A stretch of DNA of 64,000 nt, from NCBI GenBank assembly GCA_046520405.1, contig JBKGHI010000002.1:79033-143032 (forward strand). Direction: 5' to 3'. The position numbers were made by a program, and so were the translations under genes. Positions 25,043 to 34,300 of the stretch are shown piece after piece. Origin of the DNA: Myxococcus sp046520405 (GTDB lineage: Bacteria > Myxococcota > Myxococcia > Myxococcales > Myxococcaceae). The notes beneath the pieces were generated by a model. It saw only the letters and a program-made list of their open reading frames with translations. It did no database searches and was not told the origin of the DNA. Every line of letters begins with the position of its first letter. Positions within the stretch are counted from its first letter, which is position 1.

Positions 25043-26482
25043 CTACTCGACGACGACGAGCGCGGACATCAACGCGCCCTGTGTCGCGTTGACCACGTCC
25101 TTGCCCTGGCCCGTGGGATTCATACGCACCATCGTCCCCCCGTAGCGCTCGCCGAAGACGAACGAGCCCCAGATGAGGATGTGGGGGCCCACGGTGCCGT
25201 CGTCCCGCAGGAAGTGGTACGGGCGCGGCTCGACGCGCTCCTGGACAATCCAGCCGCCGTGAGCCAGGGCTTCCTGGATGGCTTCGTCCCAGGCCTCGGC
25301 CGTCATGGCCCGGCCAATGAGCACGGACTTGCCGCCATAGGCGCGGCCCGCCTTCAGCACCCAGCCGTCGCGTTTGTCCGCCGTGAGCTCGTCGGGGAGC
25401 CAGACCTGGGTGCCACCGCGCGGGGTGTGGGTGCGCCGCACGCGCCGCGTCCAGGGGATGTGCCGGTGGATGAGCGCCCGCTCCTCGGGGCTCAGCGCCG
25501 GAGACTCCGCGTTCTCCGACAGCAGCGCGATGTTGAGCTTGTCGTCGAGCACCTCCTGCGCGGGGCCGTTGTAGAGGCACAGGGTGCGCGCGGCGACCGC
25601 GGCCCGGGCGCGGGCGTCGAACGCCGGGCCCACCACCTCCAGCCGGTCCCGGGCGTCATGCTCCTGCACGGCGTGCAGCCGCCGGCCGCGCATCGTGAAG
25701 CCGTGGCCCTCCGCGTCCTTCACCTCGCCGTAGGTGCCGATGAACACCTCGCCCCGGGCGCCTTCCGCTTCGAGCAGCTCGCTGAACGTGCTGTTGAGCA
25801 GCAGGGACGCCATCTTGCTGCCTTCGGGGTCCGGCGGCTCCCCGTCGGGGAAGAGCACGGCCAGGTTGCATTCACCGTCCCAGGTGACGGTTCGCCGGAC
25901 ATCGTCGATGACGTGGGCCAGGAAGGCTCGCAGCGTGTCCTGGAGCTGGACGCGCAGGCCCTGCTCCTTGATGAAGCGCTGGAGCACGGGCTGGTCCATC
26001 ACCACCTGGGCCTTGAGCGCCGTCTCCCAGCCGCCCAGGCCCGCCATCATGTTGACCTCAAGGCACTTCAAGCCGTCCGCCGAATCGATGAAGTCCCCGC
26101 GGCTGAGCGCGCCGCGAGCATCGTCCGTGAGGGCCAGGGCCTCCACCGCCGCGCGGGCCCGTTCAGGAGAGACGCCGTAGAATTCGGCGACACGCCGAGG
26201 GTCGCCGTCCAGCAGCAGCCGGGGGCCGCGCTTGACGAGCCGGCTGAGCCCCACCGACACCGTCTCCAGCAGCCGGTTGCGGCGCGCGTCGACGAGGACC
26301 GGCCACCGGTGCAGCTCGTAATACATCAGCGGCGACTCTTCGTACTTGTGGAACCGGTGCCGCGCGAAGACCTCGGGCGTCTGCTCCGCGAACTTCAGGA
26401 AGGTCACCGCCGCGGCGGACAGCTCGCCGTGCAGTGCCAGGATTTCGTCGGAGAACATCAGCCCGCCTTGTTGTCCCGCCAT
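25043..26482 (-). CDS. ATP-grasp ligase (glutathionylspermidine synthase/circularly permuted ATP-grasp-like), copy 2
   Basis: A 479-aa paralogue of the protein at 11274-12713, with the same length and alignable along its whole length. Shared blocks include ALHGELS..A, RGDFID...GLKCLEVNMMAGLGGWE, LYNGPAQEVLDDK, the nucleotide-binding WVLKAGRAYGGKSVLIG and VQERVEPRPYHFL. The lysine and glycine-rich strand is thus kept in both copies. It should activate a carboxylate with ATP and join it to a nucleophile. Its neighbours are the exporter gene upstream (82 bp) and the LLM gene downstream (159 bp), all on the same strand. The substrate is unknown; amide formation on the peptide or synthesis of an unusual building block are both possible. 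Confidence 0.72.
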   Translation of the reverse strand: MAGQQGGLMFSDEILALHGELSAAAVTFLKFAEQTPEVFARHRFHKYEESPLMYYELHRWPVLVDARRNRLLETVSVGLSRLVKRGPRLLLDGDPRRVAEFYGVSPERARAAVEALALTDDARGALSRGDFIDSADGLKCLEVNMMAGLGGWETALKAQVVMDQPVLQRFIKEQGLRVQLQDTLRAFLAHVIDDVRRTVTWDGECNLAVLFPDGEPPDPEGSKMASLLLNSTFSELLEAEGARGEVFIGTYGEVKDAEGHGFTMRGRRLHAVQEHDARDRLEVVGPAFDARARAAVAARTLCLYNGPAQEVLDDKLNIALLSENAESPALSPEERALIHRHIPWTRRVRRTHTPRGGTQVWLPDELTADKRDGWVLKAGRAYGGKSVLIGRAMTAEAWDEAIQEALAHGGWIVQERVEPRPYHFLRDDGTVGPHILIWGSFVFGERYGGTMVRMNPTGQGKDVVNATQGALMSALVVVE

Positions 26483-26505
26483 GCGTGAGATTATTCCCGT
26501 GAATT

Positions 26506-26522
26506 CACTCTGTCTCAGAGTG
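26506..26522. promoter_or_regulatory. inverted repeat upstream of ATP-grasp copy 2
   Basis: CACTCTG-TCT-CAGAGTG is a perfect 7-bp inverted repeat with a 3-nt spacer, located 24 bp before ATG 26482 in the 82-bp gap after the exporter gene. A weak promoter reading the same way (TTTACA as complement of 26525-26530, then TGAATT as complement of 26502-26507, 17-bp spacing) would place the repeat inside the spacer. It could be an operator or simply chance. Confidence 0.3.
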
Positions 26523-26564
26523 CCTGTAAAGCGGATGTTTCACGGGCGGCTGGGGGACGACGTT

Positions 26565-28259
26565 TCACGCGGATGCTTCGGCCCTCTGATTCACGGGGGC
26601 GGCGCTGATGGCGCCGGACTCCAGGCGGAGCAGGTGGTCCGCCGCGTCGAAGTAGCGGTCATCGTGACTGATGACGACCACGGCCTTGCCCGCGGCCTTC
26701 AAGTCCGGCAGCAGCTCCCGGTAGAAGACCTCCTTGAACAAGGGGTCCTGGTCCGCGGCCCACTCGTCGAAGAGGTACACGGGGCGGTCCTCCAGATAGG
26801 CCGTCAGCAGCGCCAGCCGCTTGCGCTGGCCCGCCGACAGGTCCGTGGTGGAGAGGGCGCCGTGCTCATCGATGCGGACCTTGCGCTCCAACTGGAGCTT
26901 CGCGAGGTACGCGCGGACCTTCTCCGCCCGTCCACCCACTGCCAGCCCCAGCAGTGAGTCGAACAGGTGGAAGTCGGAGAACACGGTCGCGAAGTGCTGG
27001 CGGTAGTGCTCCCGCGTCTCCTCCGTCACCGGCTGGCCGTTGACGTGGATGGCTCCGGCCTCCGGTGAATAGAGCCCGGTGATGACCTTGGCCAGCGTCG
27101 TCTTTCCGCTGCCGTTGCCGCCGACGATGAAGAGGATTTCTCCGGGCCGCATCGTCAGGTCGATGGGGCCGAGCGTGAAGGGGCGGTCCTCGTTTTCACG
27201 GCGGTAGGCATGCGTGACGCCCACGAGGTCGATTCGGGACGGCATGACGGGCGGCGCCAGGGGCGCGGGCGCGGGTGGGCCGGACTCCGCGGGGACCAGC
27301 GACAGCGCTTCGATGTGGCGCAGCGCCACCGTCCCGGCGCCCATCATGGGCAGCAGCGTCATGGACGAGTCCAGCGGCTGCTGGAGGTAGAGGACGGCGA
27401 GCGTGTACCCCACCAGGGTGGTTGCCGGGACATGGGTGAAGCCCGGCAGCGCGAACAGCAGCAGCCCGATGAAGAAGAAGAACAGGCTCATGCCCCAGCT
27501 CGTCGTGAGGGCATGAAGGGTGGAGACGCGCTGCTGGAGTTGCTTCAGCGTCTCGGCGGTGGGGAACAGCTCCTGGTCGAGGAAGGCCTTGCGCCGTCCT
27601 TCGTGAAGCTTCAGCTCCTTCAACCCCTGGGTGAGCGAACGCAAGTCGCGGAAGAAGCGGTCATTCGTCTGCCGAGAGTCCCGCAGCAGTCCCATGATGC
27701 GGCGCATGGGCAGCAGGTAGCTGACGACGCCCAGCACCGTGAAGACGAGCAGTGCCGCGAACACCATCCGCGACATGACGGCCAGGTACGTCATGCACCC
27801 CAGGATGATGCCGCCGTTGATGAGCAGCGGTGGAATGCACAGCAGGCCCTGCGTGACGGCTTGGACGTCATCGACGAGCGTCGCCAACAGGCGCGGGGTG
27901 CCCAGCTCCTCCAGCCGGCGCAGCGGTGTCGCGAGGATGCGCTGGCTGAGCTGATCTCGCAGCGCGAACGTGGTGTTCGTCTGGAGCCGCGTCAGCAGCA
28001 GTTGAGAGCCGATGCGTGAGCCCAGCATCAGCACTCCCAGTGTGGCGAAGCCGAGGATGGTTCCCCGGTCCGCGAGGCCTCCGCCCTCAGCGAGAACGCC
28101 ATTGATGTACGCGATGAGTCCGGCGCTCGCGGCACCCGTCATCAGTCCGAAACACACGGCCAGTGTCACAAAACCACGAGACCTGCGTAGCAGCAGAATG
28201 AGCAGGTTCACGCCGGGAGTTCCTTCCGAGTGGATGAGAACCGGAATGTGGGCGCTCAT
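26565..28259 (-). CDS. cyclic-peptide-type ABC exporter, fused membrane and ATPase domains
   Basis: A 564-aa half transporter of the SyrD/PvdE type. The first 330 residues contain about six membrane helices (for example FVTLAVCFGLMTGAASAGLIA and a pair around residues 150-190). The ATPase domain has Walker A GGNGSGKTT (380-388), the LSAGQ signature (474-478), Walker B VYLFDE (494-499) and the switch His in ISHDD (about 532). Relatives export siderophore precursors and lipopeptides across the inner membrane, usually as homodimers. The gene is divergent from the FAAL-NRPS gene across about 74 bp, so product synthesis and export are probably co-regulated. It leads the long minus-strand operon. 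Confidence 0.92.
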   Translation of the reverse strand: MSAHIPVLIHSEGTPGVNLLILLLRRSRGFVTLAVCFGLMTGAASAGLIAYINGVLAEGGGLADRGTILGFATLGVLMLGSRIGSQLLLTRLQTNTTFALRDQLSQRILATPLRRLEELGTPRLLATLVDDVQAVTQGLLCIPPLLINGGIILGCMTYLAVMSRMVFAALLVFTVLGVVSYLLPMRRIMGLLRDSRQTNDRFFRDLRSLTQGLKELKLHEGRRKAFLDQELFPTAETLKQLQQRVSTLHALTTSWGMSLFFFFIGLLLFALPGFTHVPATTLVGYTLAVLYLQQPLDSSMTLLPMMGAGTVALRHIEALSLVPAESGPPAPAPLAPPVMPSRIDLVGVTHAYRRENEDRPFTLGPIDLTMRPGEILFIVGGNGSGKTTLAKVITGLYSPEAGAIHVNGQPVTEETREHYRQHFATVFSDFHLFDSLLGLAVGGRAEKVRAYLAKLQLERKVRIDEHGALSTTDLSAGQRKRLALLTAYLEDRPVYLFDEWAADQDPLFKEVFYRELLPDLKAAGKAVVVISHDDRYFDAADHLLRLESGAISAAPVNQRAEASA

Positions 28260-28333
28260 AGCTTATGCTGCGTCTCACTCTCCAGCGAAGGTCTCCCGGC
28301 CTTTTCGCAGATTCGCACCCTGGACCCCTCACC
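28260..28333. promoter_or_regulatory. divergent promoter region between exporter and NRPS genes
   Basis: The gap between exporter start ATG 28259 (minus) and the preferred NRPS start ATG 28334 (plus) must contain the start signals for both transcripts unless these lie inside the genes. I see no convincing -35/-10 pair or strong ribosome binding site. The NRPS frame is open from ATG 28265, which would leave almost no intergenic space; FAAL homology begins only after residue 24 of that longer form. Confidence 0.35.
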
Positions 28334-31300
28334 ATGCGATCTCCACCGGCAGTGACACTCCTGGAGTTGCTTGAAACACGGACCCGGTCTCACGGTGCGC
28401 GGCCGCTCTACACCTTCCTGGAGGATGGCGGTGACGACGCGGTCTTGAGTTACGCCGGGTTGGACGTGCAGGCCCGACGCATCGGCGCCGCGCTCCAGGC
28501 CCTGGCGGGAGCGGGCGAGCGGGCCGTCCTCCTGTATCCACCGGGCCTGGAATACGTCGCCGGTTTCTTCGGGTGTTTGTACGCCGGACTCATCGCCGTC
28601 CCGGCCTATCCACCAGACCCGATGCGGTTGGACCGGACGTTGCCTCGGCTGCGCGCCATCATCCGCGATGCACGCGCGAGCGTCGTGCTCACCACGTCCT
28701 TCATCCAGGAGATGGGGGAGGGGCTCTTCGAAGGTGCCCCCGAACTCGCCGCGCTCCGCTGGGTGGCGACGGACGCGCTCCCAGAAGGATTGGAGGCCGA
28801 CTGGCGGCGTCCGGCGCCCACCTGGGACACGCTGGCCTTTCTCCAATACACGTCCGGTTCCACGGGCGACCCGAAGGGCGTGCAGCTCAGCCACGGCAAC
28901 CTGCTGCACAACCTGGGGTTGATCTCCCACGCGTTCCAGGTCCGGCAGGACAGCGTGGGCGTCATCTGGCTACCGCCGTACCACGACATGGGGCTGATTG
29001 GCGGCATCCTCCAGCCGCTCTACGCGGGCTTCCCCGTGGCGCTGATGTCGCCGCTCGCGTTCCTCCGCCGCCCGCGTTTCTGGTTGGAGTCGCTGTCCCG
29101 TTTCGGCGGCACCATCAGCGGTGGTCCGTGCTTCGCCTTTGACTTGTGCGTGAGGAAGGTGCCTGCCGCGGAGCGCGAAGGGCTGGACCTGCGCCGTTGG
29201 GAGTTGGCGTTCTGCGGCGCGGAGCCCATCCGTCCGGAGGTCATGACGCGCTTCTCGGAAGCGTTCGCGCCGGTGGGCTTCCAGCGGGAGGCCCTGTACC
29301 CCTGCTATGGACTGGCGGAGGGCACGCTGATCGCCTCGGGCGGCCGCAAGGGGGAGGGTGTCCTCACGCGCACCTGGGATGCACAGGCGCTGGAGCGCAA
29401 TGAAGCGCTGGCGGTGGAGGACGGCCCCGACGCGCGCCCGCTCGTGGGGTGCGGTCAGACGCTGCCGGAGCAGACGCTGCTCGTGGTGGATCCGGAGACC
29501 CGGCAGGCATGCCCGCCGGAGCGGGTGGGGGAGATCTGGGTGTCCGGGCCCAGCGTGGCCCAGGGCTACTGGGAGCGGCCCGAGGAGAGTGAGGCGGCAT
29601 TCGGCGCGCGGCTGGCGGACGCTGGCGATGGGCCCCGGTTCCTTCGGACCGGCGACCTGGGCCTCTTGAAGGACGGCGAGCTCTTCGTCGTCGGACGCCG
29701 CAAGGACCTCATCATCCTGCGTGGCCGCAACCTGCATCCGCAGGACCTGGAGCTGACACTGGAGCGCAGCCACCCGGCGCTGCGGCCCGGCTGTGGCGCG
29801 GCGTTCTCCATCGACGTGGGCGGCGAGGAGCGGCTCGCCGTGATGTACGAGGTGGACTCGCGCAAGCCGTGGACACCCGAGGACGTGGTGGGCGCGCTCC
29901 GGCGTGGCCTGTCCGAGACGCACGAGGTCCAGCTCCACACGCTGGTGCTCATCGAGCCGGGCGCGTTGCCGAAGACGTCCAGCGGGAAGATTCAGCGGCG
30001 CGCCTGCCGGGCGGAGCTGCTGACGGGGACGCATCGGGCGCTGATGACGTGGAGCGAGGCGGATGCGGAGGCGCCTCAAGCCGAGAATCAAGCTCCAGCC
30101 TTGGTTGCCTCCGAGCTGCTGACCGCGGAGGAACTGGAAACGTGGTTGGTGGAGCGGATCGCCGCGCGGCTTCGGGTGCGTCCGGAGTCACTGGCGAAGG
30201 ACGTGCCCATCACGTCGTTCGGGTTGGATTCACTCGGGGCCGTCGAGCTGGCGAACGACGTCGAGTCCCTGGGCGCCGTCCTCCGCATGGAGGCCTTGCT
30301 CCAAGGGCCCACGGTGGGGGAGCTCGCTCGGGCCGTGGTCGCGGCGCGCGGGAAGAACTCTGGCGCCGAGCTGACGCGGGGGGAAGAAGGCGCGCCCGCG
30401 CCGCTGTCGTCCGCGCAGCAGCGGCTGTGGCTCTTCGAGCAGCTCGCGCGAGGCAGCGCCGCGTACCACCTGCCCGCGACGGTCCGGCTCACTGGAGCGC
30501 TGGACGAGGCGGCGCTGGAGCGCGCCTTCGCGGCCATCCTCCAGCGGCATGAGGCCCTTCGGGCGACGTTCCGCGAGGAGGATGGGACGCCCTGGCAGGT
30601 GAGCGCGCCTGTCGGTGCCTCAGTGGTTCGGAAGGTGGACCTCCGAGATGCACCGCGAGAGACGCGAGAGGCGGCCGCGTTCCGGCTGGCCAAGGAAGAA
30701 GCACAGGCCCCGTTCGACCTCGTCCACGGGCCGCTGCTCCGAGCCACGCTGATTCAACTGGATGCCCACGAGCATTGGCTCGTCGTGGTGATGCACCACA
30801 TCGCCTCGGATGGTGCTTCGTTCGCCATCCTGGCGAGGGAGTTGAGCGCGCTGTACGCGGGCGACGCTTCGCTGCCGCCGCTGACCCTTCAGTATCCCGA
30901 CTTCGCGCGCTGGCGCCGTGAGGTCGAGACAGCGGGGGCCCTGGCCGCGCCCCTGGACTGGTGGAAGGAACACCTGTCGGGCGTTCCCGCCGCGCTGGAA
31001 CTCCCGACGGACCGGCCTCGTCCACCCATGCCGTCCTATCGGGGTGGCCGTGTGGCGGTTCAGCTTTCGGAGGCGCTCACGGCTCGGCTGGAGGCGCTTG
31101 GCCGGAGTGAAGGCGCCACGTTGTTCATGACGCTGCTGGCGGCCTTCGAGGTGCTGCTCGCGCGTCACTCCGGTCAGGCCGACTTCTGCGTGGGGACCGC
31201 CGTCAACGGGCGTGAGCGGATGGGGCTCGAGGGGTTGATCGGGTGCTTCCTCGACCTCGTTGTGCTGCGCGCTTCCGTTGCTGGTACGTCGCGTTTCCGG

Positions 31301-34300
31301 GAGCAGTTGGGGAAGACGCGGGACGGCGTGTTGGAGGCGTTCGCCCACCGAGGCGTTCCCTTCGAGCGGCTGGTCGAGGCCGTTCAGCCCACGCGGGACC
31401 CTTCGCGCGCGCCGCTGTTCCAGGTGCTGTTCGTGCTCCAGCCGGAGCCCGGTGCTGGACTGTCGCTGCCCGGGTTGGAGGCGCGGCGCGTCGAGGTGGA
31501 CCCGGGCGCCACGCCGTACGACCTGACACTGTCGCTGGCTCGGAGCGCGGAAGGGCTGGGCGGGTGGCTCGAGTACGCCTCGGACCTGTTCGACGCGGAC
31601 ACCGCCTCGCGGCTGGTCGCGCGGTGGGGGGGGCTCCTGGAGGCCATCGCCGCGGACCCGGAGCAGCGCGTCGCCGCGCTTCCGCTCCTGCCGGAGGCCG
31701 AGCGGCGGCAGGTGCTGACTGAATGGAATGACACGCGGACGGACGTGCCGGAGGCGTGCCTCCATGCGCTCATCGAGGCCCAGGTGCGGCGCACGCCAGA
31801 CACCGTGGCTGTGACGTGTGGTGGCGAAGCCCTGACGTACCGCGAGCTGGACCAACGGGCCAACGCGGTGGCGTGGCGGCTGCGCGAGCAGGGCGTCGGG
31901 CCGGAGTGTGTCGTGGGGCTCTTCGCGGACCGCTCCGTGGACCTGGCCGTGGGCCTGTTGGGCATCCTCAAGGCGGGCGGTGCGTACCTGCCGCTGGACC
32001 CGTCCTATCCCGAGGCCCGCCTCGCGCTGATGCTGGAGGATTCCGGTGCCTCGGTGGTGCTCGCGCACCGGCACCTGGCGGGAGCCCTTCCATGCGATGG
32101 GCGGACGGTCGTGACGTTGGAGGGGCCGGAGCTGGCGGAGGCCGCGCCTCCGGTCACCGTGGCGCCGGGGAATCTCGCCTACGTCCTCTACACCTCGGGC
32201 TCTACCGGCAAGCCCAAGGGCGTGCTGATTCCGCACCGCAACGTGGCCAACTTCTTCACGGGCATGGACGCGCGTGTGGGCGTGACGCCGGGGACGTGGC
32301 TCGCGGTGACGAGCGTCTCCTTCGACATCTCCGTGCTGGAGTTGCTCTGGACGCTGGCGCGCGGCTTCAAGGTCGTCGTGCAGGGCGAGCAAGGGGCCTT
32401 GGCCGCCACGCCGCGCCGTGTGGCCCGGCCGCGCCGCAATTCGCTGGGGTTCAGCCTCTTCTACTTCGCGGCGGACGAAGGGGCTCCGGGCGCGGAGCGC
32501 TACCGGCTGCTGCTGGAAGGTGCGCGCTTCGCGGACCGCCATGGCTTCCAGGCGGTGTGGACGCCGGAGCGGCACCTTCACGCCTTTGGGGGGCTCTATC
32601 CCAACCCATCGGTGACCAGCGCGGCCATTGCCGCCATCACCGAACGCGTGGCCATCCGCGCCGGCAGCGTCGTCCTGCCGCTGCACCACCCCGTGCGCGT
32701 GGCCGAGGAGTGGTCGCTCGTCGACAACCTGTCGAAGGGGCGGGTGGGCATCTCCGTGGCGCCGGGCTGGCACGCGAACGACTTCGTCCTCGCGCCGGAG
32801 CGGTACGAGGAGCGCCGCGAGCTGGCGCGCAAGGACTTGGACACCGTCCGGCGGCTGTGGCGCGGTGAGGCGCTCCGCTTCCCGAATGGCACGGGGACGC
32901 CCCTCGAGGTCCGCCTGCGCCCGAGCCCCGTGCAGCGCGAGCTTCCCGTGTGGCTCACCGCCGCTGGTAATCCGGACACCTTCCGTGAGGCGGGGCGGCT
33001 TGGCGCAGGTGTCCTCACGCACTTGCTGGGACAGCGGTGGGAGGAGCTGGAAGAGCGCATCGCGCTCTACCGTGAGGCCTGGCGCGAGGCGGGGCATGAG
33101 GGCGAGGGCCACGTGACGCTGATGCTCCACACGTTCGTGGGGCATGACGTGGAGCGGGTGCGAGAGACGGTGGAAGGACCGCTGCGGCGCTACTTGAGCA
33201 ACTCCGCGGACCTGATGCGTGGGCTGGGGCGGACGCTGGGCGTGGACCTGGACCCCGCGTCCGTCCGTCCGGAGGACCTGGACGCGCTGGTGGGGCGAGC
33301 CTTCGGACGCTTCTTCGAAGGCGCAGGGCTCTTCGGGACGCCGCGCACCTGCCGTGAGCAGGTGGCCCGCATCGAGGCGCTGGGCGTGGACGAGGTCGCA
33401 TGCCTTGTCGACTTCGGCGTGGACACGGATGAAGTGCTCGCCAGCTTGCCGGCGCTGGATGCCGTGCGGCAGCGCTGCGAGCGGGACTTCCGCCTTCAGT
33501 CGCAGGGCGAGGGCACCGTGCCCGCGCAGCTTCGCCGGCACGGTGTGACGCACCTGCAATGCACACCCTCCCTGGCACAGGCGCTGCTCCTGGAGCCCGG
33601 CGCGGCGGGAGCGCTGGCGGGGCTGGAGCGGTTGCTCGTCGGCGGCGAGGCGCTGTCCGAGGAACTGGCGGCCCGGCTGCGGAGCACCGTGGGCGGGGCG
33701 TTGCTCAACATGTACGGCCCCACGGAGACCACCATCTGGTCCTCCTCGCACGTCGTGGCGGGGGCGGTGGGGCCGGTGCCCATCGGGACGCCGATCGCCA
33801 ATACGTCGCTGTACGTGCTGGACGCGGAGCTGCGTCCCGTGCCCGTGGGCGTGCCCGGCGAGCTCTACATTGGTGGCGCGGGCGTCGCTCGGGGCTACCA
33901 CGCGCGGCCGGAATTGACGGCGGAGCGTTTCCTGCCGGACCCCGTGGCTTCGCAGGCCGGTGCCCGCATGTACCGCACGGGGGACCGGGCGCGCTGGCGG
34001 GCGGATGGGGCGGTGGAGTTCCTGGGCCGCGTGGACCATCAGCTCAAGGTCCGTGGCTTTCGCGTGGAGCCCGGCGAGATTGAGTCCGTGCTGGCCCGTC
34101 ACCCAGACGTGGCGCAGGCCATGGTGGTTGCGCGGGAGGACGTGCCGGGGAGTGCCCGGCTGGTGGCGTACCTGGTGCCGCGTCCGGAGACGGCGCTCTC
34201 GGTGGAGGCGCTGCTGGCTTTCTCCCGGCGCTCCCTGCCGGAGCACATGGTGCCCTCGGCGTTGGTGCCGCTGGATGCGCTCCCGCTGACGCCCAACGGG

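Noticed and set aside
32450..33480. MtaG-style terminal amide release as the end of the assembly line
   Set aside because: The module is the first after loading and is followed by intact C, A, PCP and E domains. Chain termination here cannot be its main role, although a cleavage event remains possible.
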